64,000 nucleotides of DNA from Agromyces bauzanensis (GCF_014645655.1 NZ_BMMD01000012.1:1-64000); one strand, 5' to 3'; counted from the first letter of the stretch, positions 16,101-24,829 are shown. Numbers and translations: made by a program. Notes: generated by a model from the letters alone, not told the origin.

Positions 16101-16667
16101 TCATGCCTGGCGCCTCCTCGACCGGTAGTTGCGCACCTTCGATTGGGCGCCGCAGACGTTCATCGAGCACCAGCGGCGCCGCCCTGCCTGGGAGTCGTCG
16201 TAGAAGAGTAGTGAGCAGTCTGGGCCTTCGCATTCGCGGATCCGGTCGATCCGCCCATGCGCGAGCAGTTCGACGGCGTCGCGGGCGATGGTCGAGATCG
16301 CGGCGTCGACGGCACTACCCTGCCAGGCGACCGCCCCCAGGCCGGGTTGTCGCAGGATCGGGGCGAGGTCCGGACGCATCGCCGCGGCGTTGACGGCGCT
16401 GAGCGCGTCGGCCGGAAGCGGCCGTGACGCCATCGCTGCACGGACCAGCTCGTTCACGGCCTCACGCAGACGACGAAGACGATCGAGCTGCCCGTTGGTC
16501 ATGCTGTCCATCGCGCCGGTGGGCAGGACGCCGGCGGCGGCGAGCCAGGCGGTGCCGGACTCCGCGTCAGGGATGCGCTCGATCGGCTCGGCATGCCGCT
16601 TGCCGAGTGTCGCGACCAGGTTCAGGCAGACCCGTGCGCCGTCGAGTCGGAACCGGGAAGCGGACAT
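16101..16667 (-). CDS. CGNR zinc-finger / ABATE-domain transcriptional regulator
   Basis: 188 residues. The N-terminal ABATE domain (FRLDGARVCLNLVATLG) is followed by a C-terminal CGNR zinc finger: CEGPDCSLLFYD, then RRWCSMNVCGAQSKVRNYR with the metal-binding cysteines and the expected basic end. CGNR proteins are putative DNA-binding regulators with poorly known ligands. It is transcribed away from a quinone reductase gene across an 80-bp region with a GGATGAA/TTCATCC inverted repeat, so it probably controls that gene and itself. The CGNR tetrapeptide appears here as CGAQ. Confidence 0.82.
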   Translation of the reverse strand: MSASRFRLDGARVCLNLVATLGKRHAEPIERIPDAESGTAWLAAAGVLPTGAMDSMTNGQLDRLRRLREAVNELVRAAMASRPLPADALSAVNAAAMRPDLAPILRQPGLGAVAWQGSAVDAAISTIARDAVELLAHGRIDRIRECEGPDCSLLFYDDSQAGRRRWCSMNVCGAQSKVRNYRSRRRQA

Positions 16668-16685
16668 GCCATCGAGCCTATCGCA

Positions 16686-16740
16686 TTGACACCGGATGAA
16701 CCGGTAACGCAGACTGTCACTGATTCATCCAGTAACAGGA
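16686..16740. promoter_or_regulatory. Divergent control region of CGNR regulator and quinone reductase
   Basis: TTGACA lies at 16686-16691. The inverted repeat GGATGAA (16694-16700) / TTCATCC (16724-16730) spans 37 bp, and each arm is followed by a GTAAC (ACCGGTAAC and CCAGTAAC). This is the likely regulator target. No convincing -10 can be assigned. The TGAACCGGT within it resembles half of the LacI operator, but the other half is lost. Confidence 0.4.
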
Positions 16741-16747
16741 GGTCGAC

Positions 16748-17728
16748 GTGAATGTTGCACAGCTCAGCGAGTTCGGAGATGCCGAGGTGCTTGATCTCGC
16801 AGAGGCGCCCATGCCGGAGCCCGGACCGGGTCAGCTCTTGCTGCGGCTCGTCGCCGCGTCCGTGAACCGATCCGACATCCTGTTGCGGTCCGGGCGTTAT
16901 AACACGCTTCCTGTGCTCCCGGCGACTCCCGGCATCGAGGGCGCCGGAGTCGTCGCCGCACTCGGGGACGACCTCGACGGGTTCCGGGTCGGCGATCGTG
17001 TGGTCGCGTGGGGGCCCTCCGGGTTCTACGCCGAATATGCCCTCGCCGACGCGACTCGCACCGTCCCGGTCCCGGATCGGGTTCCGCTCACCACGGCGGC
17101 GGCGCTTCCGGTCGCCTGGCTCACCGCCCGCGCAAGCCTTCGCGAGCTCGGCGGACTCCGCGCCGGGCAGAGCGTCCTCATTCACGCCGCTGCAAGTGGC
17201 GTCGGCACCGCGGCGGTCCAGACCGCGAAGACTGATGGCGCGACCGTGATCGCGGTCGTCGGATCCGACGAGAAAGCGGCACTGGCCCGCGAGCTCGGCG
17301 CAGACCACGTGCTGCGACGCGACCGCGATGACCTTGTCGAGCAGACCAAGCGCCTCACCGCCGGCCGCGGTGTCGACCTCGTCCTCGACCTCGTCGGCGG
17401 AGCGGCTTTCCCCGTCAGCCTCCGCCTCGCCGCTGCCGGTGGCCGCGTCGTCGTCGTCGCGAACGTCGCGGGCGAAGCCGGCACGATCGACACCCGGGAC
17501 TTCTACCCCCGCAACATCAGCATCCACGGCTTCCAGTTCACCAACCGCCAGACCCTCGGCTGGGATCCCCGCCCCGATCTCTCGACCCTCCTCGCCGAGA
17601 TCGCGGACGGCGTCTACCGTGTCATCATCGACAACGAGCTCCCGCTCGCCGATGCTGCGCAGGCGCACCGACTCATCGAGGACAACGTGACGCGCGGCAA
17701 GGTCATCCTCGCCATCACCGACGAATAG
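16748..17728 (+). CDS. Zinc-free MDR / NADPH:quinone reductase-like oxidoreductase
   Basis: 326 residues of the medium-chain dehydrogenase/reductase superfamily. The N-terminal GroES-like domain (VNRSDILLRSGRY, PGIEGAGVV) is followed by a Rossmann domain with VLIHAAASGVGTAAVQTAK (AxxGVG NADPH motif). The catalytic-zinc ligands of alcohol dehydrogenases are absent, so it belongs to the quinone oxidoreductase/crotonase-reductase-like branch that reduces quinones or enones. Start GTG 16748 has AGGAGG just upstream. It is divergent from the CGNR regulator, suggesting an inducible detoxification role. Exact substrate unknown. Confidence 0.85.
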   Translation: MNVAQLSEFGDAEVLDLAEAPMPEPGPGQLLLRLVAASVNRSDILLRSGRYNTLPVLPATPGIEGAGVVAALGDDLDGFRVGDRVVAWGPSGFYAEYALADATRTVPVPDRVPLTTAAALPVAWLTARASLRELGGLRAGQSVLIHAAASGVGTAAVQTAKTDGATVIAVVGSDEKAALARELGADHVLRRDRDDLVEQTKRLTAGRGVDLVLDLVGGAAFPVSLRLAAAGGRVVVVANVAGEAGTIDTRDFYPRNISIHGFQFTNRQTLGWDPRPDLSTLLAEIADGVYRVIIDNELPLADAAQAHRLIEDNVTRGKVILAITDE

Positions 17729-17905
17729 CGGTCGGCGCCCTCCATATAGCCGTTTCACTCTGGGGCGCACTCCGTGCCTTCGCGGTCGCATCCGCCCGAT
17801 CGGCCGCCAAGGCCCGTGCTCCAGGTGACCGAGCCCCCTGGGCCACGAGCCGACTGGCCGCCGTCAGCCCGGAGGGGCCGGCGCCGCCGAAGACCGCATC
17901 ATGGA

Positions 17906-18355
17906 TCATGCCCGCACCCTACCGGCCACGAAGTCCGCTGCGCGGTAGGCGTCGCCGCGCTCGCTGCGGCGCACTGCGAGGGCGACGAGGGGCTGCAGCA
18001 GCCGGTCAGAGCCCGCGAGCTGGAGGCGTTTGTGCAGGATCAGCTCGCAGCGGTCCGCGCCGAGGGGGACCAGCCGGCGGCTGCCGAGGGCCGCGGTGCC
18101 GTCGCCGACCCGCCAGGAGAAGGCGGCGCCGGGCTCGACGCCGTGGATCTCGATCTCGCTCACGACGGCGCGGCCGAGGACGACCAGCTCTTCGACCACC
18201 TGCGCGCCCTCGTAGACCGGGCCGGGGCGGTCTTGCTCTATCCGGCGCAGCCCCTCCCGCCAGTGCAGATCGTTGGCGTAGTCGGAGAGCAGCGCCCAGG
18301 CAGCCTCCTGCGAGGCCTCAATGACAGCCCGGCTCGTAGTCTCGATGGCGCCCAT
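17906..18355 (-). CDS. SRPBCC (START-like) family protein
   Basis: 149 residues. The N-terminal IETTSRAVIEASQEAAWALLSDYAND followed by WREGLRRIE is the helix-grip start of SRPBCC/polyketide-cyclase-like proteins, and the C-terminus ends in the long helix that closes the hydrophobic cavity. Such proteins bind small hydrophobic ligands, and no catalytic residues can be assigned. Start ATG 18355 has GGGAG five bases upstream. It is divergent from the MarR gene at 18413 with a 57-bp gap, so MarR is the likely regulator. Confidence 0.75.
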   Translation of the reverse strand: MGAIETTSRAVIEASQEAAWALLSDYANDLHWREGLRRIEQDRPGPVYEGAQVVEELVVLGRAVVSEIEIHGVEPGAAFSWRVGDGTAALGSRRLVPLGADRCELILHKRLQLAGSDRLLQPLVALAVRRSERGDAYRAADFVAGRVRA

Positions 18356-18412
18356 TCCGCTCCCTAGGTAGTTTCCCAAGACACTGTATCTCGGTTGACT
18401 ATTATCGTCGAT

Positions 18413-18952
18413 ATGCAGGATGCTCCGGATTTCGCCGACCACGCCGTCGCGCAATGGCAGCGGCAGCGGCCCGAACTCGATTTCTCGGCCATGGGGCCGC
18501 TCGCCCGCTTCGCCCGCTTGGGGCTGCTCGGGCAGCAGCTCGTAGACGGGATCTTTGCCGCCGAGAGCCTCGACCGCGGCGAATTCGACGTGCTCGCCAC
18601 CCTGCGGCGCAGCGGACCCGACACCGCGGTGACCCCCTCACGCCTCGCCGAGTCGCTGCTTACCACCCGCGGCGGCATGAGCAAGCGGATCGATCGGCTG
18701 GAGGCGCGCACCCTGGTGCGGCGGGCCGGCCTGCCCGGCGACCGGCGCAGCCAGCTCATCTCCCTCACCCCTGACGGCCTCGCCCTCATCGACCGGCTCG
18801 TGGAGCGGCACGCGGCCAACGAGTCGCGGCTGCTCAATGTCCTCAGCCCCGAGGATCTCGCCGGCTTCGACCGCGCCCTGCGCCGTCTGCTCGCCGCGCT
18901 CCCCGAGCTGCTGGACGCGCCGCAGCCCGAGGCCGGGCCCGCTATCCGGTGA
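18413..18952 (+). CDS. MarR-family transcriptional regulator
   Basis: 179 residues. The MarR winged helix is clear: RGEFDVLATLRRSG, LAESLLTTRGGMSKRIDRLEARTLVRR, then DRRSQLISLTPDGLAL in the wing. A TATTAT box at 18400-18405 lies 7 bp before the ATG at 18413, so translation is probably leaderless; an in-frame TTG at 18395 is less likely. It is divergent from the SRPBCC gene and its 3' end overlaps the nitroreductase-like gene tail by 11 bp. Ligand unknown. Confidence 0.85.
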   Translation: MQDAPDFADHAVAQWQRQRPELDFSAMGPLARFARLGLLGQQLVDGIFAAESLDRGEFDVLATLRRSGPDTAVTPSRLAESLLTTRGGMSKRIDRLEARTLVRRAGLPGDRRSQLISLTPDGLALIDRLVERHAANESRLLNVLSPEDLAGFDRALRRLLAALPELLDAPQPEAGPAIR

Positions 18953-20180
18953 CGACGTCGGTGACGGCGCGGCGGGGGCTCGGTCTCGGGGTGCGTGTGG
19001 GGTGGCCGAGGCGGAAGGCGACCAGCGCCTGCTCGGCGGGGATGCCGAGCGCGGCGGTCCAGTCGGCCGTGAGGGCGTCGCGGGAGCCGGTCGCGCGGGC
19101 CCGGTCGATGCGCTCCGTCACCTGGTTCATGTGCTGGAAGCTGAGGCCGAGCTCGGTCGCGTGGAGATGGGCCCGTTCCAGGAGTCGCCCGCCCGCGAAC
19201 TGCAGCACCGGGTCGTAGACGTCGTCGACGACGACGATGCCATAGGCGGCCGCCGTCTTCGTGGCCACGTCCCGCGTGGTGTTCAGCCAGAACCGGTCGC
19301 CGTCCTCGCGGGAGCTCGCGGGGAGGATCTTCGCGAACGCGAGGGTGACCTCATCCAGTCCCTGGCCGTCGAGCGTGAGGCCGTCGCGGTAGCGGTCGAT
19401 GTCGGCCCGGTCGTTGCGGAACCAGGAGAAGCCTTCGGCGGACTGCTCGGCGTCGTCGACGATCGCCTGGGTGGCCCGCACGATGAGCTCACCGATGGCC
19501 GCGCGCGCGGTGGCGCCGGCGATCACGAGGAGCCGGGCCTGCTCGCCGGCACCGGCGAGTGCCTCGAATCCCGCGAGCACGTCGGCATCGACTGGCGTGT
19601 CCGTATAGGGGCCGCGATCGCTGTGCCGTCGGGGGATCGCTGCGGCTCGGGTCCGGTCCTCGACGCTCATTGGCGCGCCCGGCACGAAGGTGACGCGCGC
19701 GACGAGCTCCGGGTCGGCCGCGGCGGGGACCACCGTGACCCCGGTGTCGAGCCCCTGTCTGCGGGCGGCCACGGCCATGTTCTCGACGGCGCAGCCGAGC
19801 CCGGCGTGGTGCTCACGACTGGCTGGATCGGTGACTGGCATCATCCGCATCGGATCGGAGCGCACCTCGACCGTCTCGCCTGCGACGGTGAACTGCCACG
19901 GCTGCGTGTTGTGGGGGCTCGCGGCGAGGACGCCGGCGGCGACGATCGCCTCGACACCGGTCAGCGACTCCCACTGATGCCACAGCTCGTACGGTTCGCC
20001 CTGCCCAGAGCTCCAGACGCCGTTGAGGGCGCCCCGCACGGCCGCCCCGGCGCCACCGGCCGCAATGACGCCGCCCGCGCCGATGCCGATCCAGGCCAGC
20101 AGGCGCCGCCGTGTCAGACCGCCACGGGCGGGCGGCGCAGGCTCCTCGCCCGGGATGGGTGCTGGGGGTTCGCTCATCAT
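18942..20180 (-). CDS. Acg-family nitroreductase-like FMN-binding oxidoreductase with Tat-like signal
   Basis: 412 residues. The N-terminus has TRRRLLAWIGIGAGG followed by a hydrophobic segment, a twin-arginine-like signal or anchor. The body has AASPHNTQPWQFTV, characteristic of Acg/nitroreductase-family proteins (mycobacterial dormancy protein Acg). It also has GCAVENMAVAARRQGL and, near the end, HLHATELGLSFQHMNQVTERI. Acg-like proteins bind flavin but their reaction is uncertain. Start: two consecutive ATGs (20180, 20177), the first overlapping the TetR stop, so the pair is one operon under TetR autoregulation. Confidence 0.75.
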   Translation of the reverse strand: MMSEPPAPIPGEEPAPPARGGLTRRRLLAWIGIGAGGVIAAGGAGAAVRGALNGVWSSGQGEPYELWHQWESLTGVEAIVAAGVLAASPHNTQPWQFTVAGETVEVRSDPMRMMPVTDPASREHHAGLGCAVENMAVAARRQGLDTGVTVVPAAADPELVARVTFVPGAPMSVEDRTRAAAIPRRHSDRGPYTDTPVDADVLAGFEALAGAGEQARLLVIAGATARAAIGELIVRATQAIVDDAEQSAEGFSWFRNDRADIDRYRDGLTLDGQGLDEVTLAFAKILPASSREDGDRFWLNTTRDVATKTAAAYGIVVVDDVYDPVLQFAGGRLLERAHLHATELGLSFQHMNQVTERIDRARATGSRDALTADWTAALGIPAEQALVAFRLGHPTRTPRPSPRRAVTDVVTG

Positions 20181-20842
20181 CGCTCCACGGTCAGGCGGTG
20201 TCGGTTCGGGTGCTCGAGCTGCCGCTCGCCCGCCTCGGTCAGCAGCGCCCGCAGCAGCACGGTGCTTACCGCCCGGGCGCGGACGGGTCCGGCCTCCGGC
20301 TCGACGACGTCGAGGAACGCGGGCGCGGCCTCGCTCGCGATCCATGCGGCGACGACCGCGTCGCGCAGGTCGACGCTCCCGACGGCGTTGTGCAGCAGGC
20401 CGGCCGCGGCGAGCGAAGCCAGGACCGCGCTGTGCGCGGCGGTTTTCACCTCGAAGGCGCTTCGATACACGGCGGCGAGCTCGGGATCCGCGTGCAGCAG
20501 TGCGACCAGCTCACGAGAGAAGAAGGCGTAGCGGGCGCTGACTGCCGGCTGGGCGACGACGCCTGCGAAGAACGCACGCAGAGTCGCCCCCGGGTCATCG
20601 CTCTCGGGGATGGACGGGCCGGACGAGCGGCTCCACTCCTCGAACAGCGCCCGGATCACGGCCCGCTTGTCGGGGAACCAATAGTAGAGGTTGCCCGGGC
20701 TCACCCCGGCCGCCGCCGCGATGTGATTCGTCGACACCGCCGCCGTGCCGCGGGCGTTGAACAGTTCCCGCGCGGCCTCGAGGATCTCCTCTCGCCGGGC
20801 GGCCGTGCGCTGCGGCGTACGGGGACTCGGATCCTTCGACAT
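20177..20842 (-). CDS. TetR/AcrR-family transcriptional regulator
   Basis: 221 residues from ATG 20842 (MSKDPSPRTPQRTAARREEI). The N-terminal helix-turn-helix is STNHIAAAAGVSPGNLYYWFPDKRAVI, whose NLYYWFP form is common in actinobacterial TetR proteins. The ligand domain follows. A perfect -35 and a palindrome sit directly upstream. Its stop overlaps the Acg-like gene. A decayed relative with the same leader layout is found at 39880-40050. It probably represses its own operon until a ligand binds. Confidence 0.87.
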   Translation of the reverse strand: MSKDPSPRTPQRTAARREEILEAARELFNARGTAAVSTNHIAAAAGVSPGNLYYWFPDKRAVIRALFEEWSRSSGPSIPESDDPGATLRAFFAGVVAQPAVSARYAFFSRELVALLHADPELAAVYRSAFEVKTAAHSAVLASLAAAGLLHNAVGSVDLRDAVVAAWIASEAAPAFLDVVEPEAGPVRARAVSTVLLRALLTEAGERQLEHPNRHRLTVER

Positions 20843-20848
20843 AACTGT

Positions 20849-20878
20849 TAGAGTATTTACTCTAGTAGATCGTGTCAA
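20849..20878 (-). promoter_or_regulatory. Promoter and palindromic operator of tetR-acg operon
   Basis: On the minus strand a perfect TTGACA (20873-20878) is followed after 17 bp by TACTCT (20850-20855). The palindrome TAGAGT-ATTT-ACTCTA (20849-20864) covers the -10 and ends 6 bp before the start codon, ideal for TetR autorepression. The stop codon of the upstream mocR gene (20862-20864) lies within it. Confidence 0.72.
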
Positions 20879-22316
20879 GACCCGTGTCGCCGACACGGCC
20901 GAACGCCGGGCGGGCATGCTCCTCTGCGCCGTCGGGCGGACGCTCGAGCGCGTTCTGGAGGATCGCGACCGCACGGTCGAGGGCCTCCGGGTGCGCGGTG
21001 AACGGGATGCGGATGCGGTCGATCGCCCCGCCTTCGATCGCGAACTGCGTGCCGTGGGCGAGGGCGAGACCTTGCCGATGCGCTCGATCGACCAAGGTCC
21101 GCGCGGAGATTCCGTGGACGCGGAGCCAGATCGTCAGCCCGCCGTCCGGGGTCGTGAAGTCCCAGGCGTCGCCGGCTTCGAGCGCGGCGGCGAGGTGGTC
21201 GCGCTGCGTGCGTAGTTGGGTGCGGCGCTGCACGAGAAGTTCGTCGAGGGAGGCGACCAGCGGTCGGGCCGCGAGCTGGGTCAGCGGCGACGGCGTGAAG
21301 AGCCCGGTGAGCGGGTTGCGCTGCAGCCGGCGGATCATCGGGGCGCTCGCCCGGATCCAACCGACGCGGATGCCGCCCCAGACGGTCTTGCTCGTCGTCC
21401 CGAGGGCGACGACCGGGGAGCCGGCGATGCGGGGGATGGGTCGCGGGGGGTCGCGCAGGTCGAGGTCGCGCATGGTCTCGTCGATGACGAGGGTGATGCC
21501 GAGCCGGTCTGCGAGCGTGGCGAGATCGAGGCGCTGCTCTGGCGGCATGAGCGCGCCTGTCGGGTTGTGGAAGTCGGGCACGAGGTAGGCGATCGCACCG
21601 CGGGAGGCCGCGCCGATCGCGGTCAGGTCCCAGCCCTGTTCGGTGACCGGGATCGCGATCGTCCTGGCGCGTCGGGCGCGGATCAGCGCGAGCGCTCCGT
21701 GGTAGCTCGGGTTCTCCACCAGGATCGGCCGCCGGCGGTCGTGGAGCTCCTCGAGAATCAGATGGAGTGCGGCGCGCGCCCCAGTCGTGATGAGGATCTC
21801 GCGTGGTTCGGTGGGCATACCCTCAGCGGTGTAGCGGACCGCGATCGCCGCGCGCAGTTCCGCATCGTGCGTCTCGGTGACACCGTCGCCGACGAGCAGG
21901 GGCGGGAGCGCTGCGGCGGCGAAGCGACCCGCCGCAGTCACCGCGGCATGCGGCGCCGCAGTGACCGCATGCGTGAGGTCGAGCTCGAGCTCGCCGCCGG
22001 GATGGTCGAGCGTCCACGGCGTGATCCGCTCGGTCACGGCGGTCGGGAGCCGCAACTCGCTCCCGCTGCCATGACGGGTCACCATCCATCCGCCGCGGCG
22101 CAGCACTCCGAGGGCGTTGACCAACGTCCCGCGGCTCACCCGCAGCGACTCGGCCAGTGCCCGCTCCGACGGCAGCACAGTGCCCACCCCGAGCCGGCCG
22201 TCGAGCACCGCCGCCCGGACCGATTCCGCGAGCGCGTCGGCGAGGGTCGGCGCTGAGGACCGCCACGCCCCGAGCGCCGCCGCGAGCTCACGCGATCCGA
22301 CTCGACCCGAGACCAT
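20862..22316 (-). CDS. MocR-type regulator (GntR DNA-binding plus PLP aminotransferase-like domain)
   Basis: 484 residues. The N-terminal GntR winged helix (ALAESVRAAVLDGRLGVGTVLPSERALAESLRVSRGTL, residues about 25-75) is fused to a fold-type-I aminotransferase domain: PSYHG, YLVPDFHNPTG, IDETM, and TSKTVWGGIRVGW with the PLP lysine. MocR proteins sense PLP or amino-acid adducts and activate or repress neighbours. It is divergent from a PLP-dependent decarboxylase across a 60-bp gap with a perfect 9-bp inverted repeat touching its start codon. It likely controls that gene; the effector is unknown. Confidence 0.9.
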   Translation of the reverse strand: MVSGRVGSRELAAALGAWRSSAPTLADALAESVRAAVLDGRLGVGTVLPSERALAESLRVSRGTLVNALGVLRRGGWMVTRHGSGSELRLPTAVTERITPWTLDHPGGELELDLTHAVTAAPHAAVTAAGRFAAAALPPLLVGDGVTETHDAELRAAIAVRYTAEGMPTEPREILITTGARAALHLILEELHDRRRPILVENPSYHGALALIRARRARTIAIPVTEQGWDLTAIGAASRGAIAYLVPDFHNPTGALMPPEQRLDLATLADRLGITLVIDETMRDLDLRDPPRPIPRIAGSPVVALGTTSKTVWGGIRVGWIRASAPMIRRLQRNPLTGLFTPSPLTQLAARPLVASLDELLVQRRTQLRTQRDHLAAALEAGDAWDFTTPDGGLTIWLRVHGISARTLVDRAHRQGLALAHGTQFAIEGGAIDRIRIPFTAHPEALDRAVAILQNALERPPDGAEEHARPAFGRVGDTGLDTIY

Positions 22317-22343
22317 TGGTCCACTTTATCCAGGGTGGACCAA
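22316..22343. promoter_or_regulatory. MocR operator (perfect inverted repeat)
   Basis: TTGGTCCAC (22316-22324) and GTGGACCAA (22335-22343) are perfect inverted arms around a 10-bp centre. The site abuts the mocR start codon and lies 33 bp before the decarboxylase start. In front of the latter, TAGCAT (22365-22370) is seven bases from the ATG, suggesting a leaderless transcript. Confidence 0.75.
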
Positions 22344-22376
22344 CTACCGATGCGGTGATCGACGTAGCATCATCGC

Positions 22377-23780
22377 ATGCACCCGCGCCTCGCCGCCGAC
22401 CTCGACCGCCTCCCGAGCCTGCTCGACACCACGGTCGCCGCGGCCGCACGCGGATTGGCCTCGCTCGAGGATCGTCCCGTTGCGGTCGCCGTGCCGATAC
22501 CGGCCCTCGTCCCGGTACCCGAGCACGGCATCGGACTCGGCGGCGCGCTCACCTCCTTCGCCGAGACCTGGGAGGCCGGCCTCTCCGGCAGCGCCGGACC
22601 CCGCTATCTCGGCTTCGTCACCGGCGGCGCGACCCCTGCGTCGGTCGCCGGTGACTGGCTCGCCAGCGCCTACGACCAGAACGTCGCCGCCGGTGGCGAC
22701 TCGCTCGCCCCGGAGCTGCAGCGCCAGACCCTCACCTGGCTCGCTGAGCTGTTCGGCATCGGCACTGCGCATCGCGGCTCCTTCGTCACCGGCGCGACCG
22801 TCTCGAACACCGTCGGCCTCGCGATCGCCCGCGAATGGATCGGCGAGCAGCTCGGCGCCGACGTCTCCCGCGACGGCGTCGCCGCGCTCGGCCCCGTGAC
22901 GGTGCTCTCCGGCACGCCGCATTCGAGCATCCCGAAGGCGATGTCGGTGCTCGGGCTCGGCCGCGACCGGCTGCAGCGGGTTCCGACCCTGCTCGGACGG
23001 GAGGCGGTCGATGTCGTCGCGCTCGAGACGGCCCTCGCCTCCCTGGACGGCAAACCTGCGATCGTCGTCGCGAACGCGGGCACGGTGAACACCGTCGATT
23101 TCGACGACCTTCGCGCGATCGCCGCACTCCGCGAGCGCTACCCCTTCTGGCTGCACGTCGACGGGTCGTTCGGCGCCTTCGCCGCGCTGTCGCCCGAGCA
23201 CGCGCACCTCGTCGACGGCCTCGACCTCGCCGACTCGATCTGTCTCGACCTGCACAAGTGGCTCAACGTGCCCTACGACGCGGCCGTGCAGTTCAGCCGC
23301 CGCCTCGACCTGCAGACGAAAGTGTTCCAGAACACCGCGAGCTACCTCACCGTCGTCGGCGACGACCCCGACCTCATCCACCTCACCCCCGAGAACTCGC
23401 AGCGATTCCGGGCGCTGCCCACCTGGTTCTCCCTGGTCGCCTACGGGCGCGAGGGTCATCGGGAGATCGTCGAGCGTGACATCGCCCTCGCCCGCGCCCT
23501 CGGCGACCGGATCGACGCCGACCAGGCGCTGAGGTTGCTCGCCCCGGTCCGGCTCAATGTCGTCTGCCTCACCCTCGCCCAGAATCCCACTCCTGAGCGC
23601 GTGAACGCTCTCGCCGCCGCAGTCGCCGCGTCCGGCGAGGCGTTCCTCACCGGCACCGTGTATGACGGGACGCCGGGGCTCCGCGCCGCCTTCTGCAACT
23701 GGAGCACGAGCATGGAGGATGTCGAACTGGTCCACGCGGCACTAGCGAAGGCGGCCGAGCTTTGTTCGCCGGTGGACTAG
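22377..23780 (+). CDS. PLP-dependent group II decarboxylase-like protein
   Basis: 467 residues of the pyridoxal-dependent decarboxylase family (aromatic amino acid/glutamate decarboxylase fold). Seen: GFVTGGATPASVAGDWLASAYDQN, SFVTGATVSNTVGLA (cofactor phosphate), HVDGSFGAFAALSPE (Asp over the PLP ring) and LDLHKWLNVPYDAA with the Schiff-base lysine. It probably decarboxylates an amino acid or, like some relatives, catalyses another PLP reaction; the substrate is not readable. ATG 22377 follows a TAGCAT box by seven bases, so it is probably leaderless. Divergent from mocR, its probable regulator. Confidence 0.87.
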   Translation: MHPRLAADLDRLPSLLDTTVAAAARGLASLEDRPVAVAVPIPALVPVPEHGIGLGGALTSFAETWEAGLSGSAGPRYLGFVTGGATPASVAGDWLASAYDQNVAAGGDSLAPELQRQTLTWLAELFGIGTAHRGSFVTGATVSNTVGLAIAREWIGEQLGADVSRDGVAALGPVTVLSGTPHSSIPKAMSVLGLGRDRLQRVPTLLGREAVDVVALETALASLDGKPAIVVANAGTVNTVDFDDLRAIAALRERYPFWLHVDGSFGAFAALSPEHAHLVDGLDLADSICLDLHKWLNVPYDAAVQFSRRLDLQTKVFQNTASYLTVVGDDPDLIHLTPENSQRFRALPTWFSLVAYGREGHREIVERDIALARALGDRIDADQALRLLAPVRLNVVCLTLAQNPTPERVNALAAAVAASGEAFLTGTVYDGTPGLRAAFCNWSTSMEDVELVHAALAKAAELCSPVD

Positions 23781-23909
23781 GGAGCATGCCGAATGCGGCC
23801 GAAGGGCATGCTTGGAGGGATGAGCTGGGAGTCGACGGCCGAGCACCATCGGCTTGCGAGCGAGCTCGTGCGGAAGCGACTCGACAGTATGCATGCGGCG
23901 CGATCCTGC

Positions 23910-24162
23910 TCACTTCGGCAATCCGAGCTCGCGCAGCTGTGCGGTCCGTTCTCCGCCCCTGTCGCCGGTGTTGACGGTACCGACGCGCTCGAGCATGACG
24001 ATCTCTGTCTCGTTGCCTGCTCGGGGGCGGCGCTCGACTCCGGATGAACTCGCCCTGCACCTTCGCAACCCTCAGGTCGTGGTTGTTGGCGGTCGCGACG
24101 CGACAGGGCTGCCAGTTCTCGGCAGCCTGGTCGAGCGCGACGCGGATGTTCGGCGTGGACAT
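23910..24162 (-). pseudogene. Cupin-domain protein with deleted core
   Basis: The N-terminal part from ATG 24162 reads VALDQAAENWQPC, NNHDLRVAKVQGEFIRS, typical of small cupin proteins just before the HSH metal-binding motif. After a frame change the C-terminal part reads ETEIVMLERVGTVNTGD and ends LRELGLPK, again cupin-like. The middle, with the histidines and the GD.FVVPRG region, is absent, so about 40 codons were lost with a frameshift. No other gene is supportable in 23781-24181. Family call is from motif memory. Confidence 0.6.
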
Positions 24163-24181
24163 CGTGGCGTCCCTCGTCCTG

Positions 24182-24829
24182 TCAGCCCCGCGGGCGCCGC
24201 AGCAGGCTCGCGATCGCGTCCCCGACGCGCTCGATCATCTCCTCGGGGGTCGTGCCGAGCGCATGGCAGCGGGCCTCGACCGGCCCGTCGACCCACAGAG
24301 TGACGTAGCCGACCGCAAGCGACCAGAACAGCTGCACCCATGGCTCGGGGTCTGCGTTGGGGAGAGCGCCCTCGCGCTGGGCGGCGACGACGGTCGCGCG
24401 GAGCAGGTCGACGGCCCGGGTGTCCGCGACTTCCGGGTGACGCGCCGGGTCGCCGGCCTCCGGACGGAGCATGACCCGCATGTGGGCGGGGTGGTCAGCG
24501 GCGAATCGCGCGTAGGCGACGAGCATGTCCCGGAGCGCGGCGGTCGCATCCACGGCGACGGAAACCGCGTCGCCGAGGCGCTTGTAGAGCAACGTGTGAC
24601 CCTCGGCGATGATTGCGGCGAACAGGGCCGCCCGGTCAGGGAAGTGGTGGTAGGGAGCCGCTGGCGTCACGCCGGCATCCCGCGCGAGTTGCCGGAGACT
24701 GACGGCCGCGACGCCGCGCTCCGAGATCGTCTTCAGGCTCTCGGCGATCAGCTCGCTCCGCAGCGCGCCGTGGTGATACGGCCGCGCGGAGTTGTCGACC
24801 TCCGCAGTGGCGGCCGCAGTCTCATGCAT
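24182..24829 (-). CDS. TetR-family transcriptional regulator
   Basis: 215 residues from ATG 24829. The N-terminal YHHGALRSELIAESLKTI and helix-turn-helix VSLRQLARDAGVTPAAPYHHFPDRAALF are the typical TetR DNA-binding domain. The ligand domain has WVQLFWSLAVGYVTLWVDG near the C-terminus, as in TetR_C_33-like proteins. It is divergent from an SDR gene with a TTAGA-N5-TCTAA palindrome between them. Likely a repressor of that reductase and of itself. Confidence 0.87.
   Translation of the reverse strand: MHETAAATAEVDNSARPYHHGALRSELIAESLKTISERGVAAVSLRQLARDAGVTPAAPYHHFPDRAALFAAIIAEGHTLLYKRLGDAVSVAVDATAALRDMLVAYARFAADHPAHMRVMLRPEAGDPARHPEVADTRAVDLLRATVVAAQREGALPNADPEPWVQLFWSLAVGYVTLWVDGPVEARCHALGTTPEEMIERVGDAIASLLRRPRG

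Noticed and set aside
16697-16708. Half LacI site TGAACCGGTAAC upstream of the quinone reductase
   Set aside because: Only nine contiguous matches, one arm lost, and the gene has its own divergent CGNR regulator. It is better explained by the local GGATGAA/TTCATCC repeat.
17715-17909. Minus-strand 64-codon frame starting MIHDAVFGGAGPSGLTAASRL
   Set aside because: The GGAGPSG start resembles a nucleotide-binding motif, but the rest is low-complexity and there is no continuation. Too little to call even a remnant.
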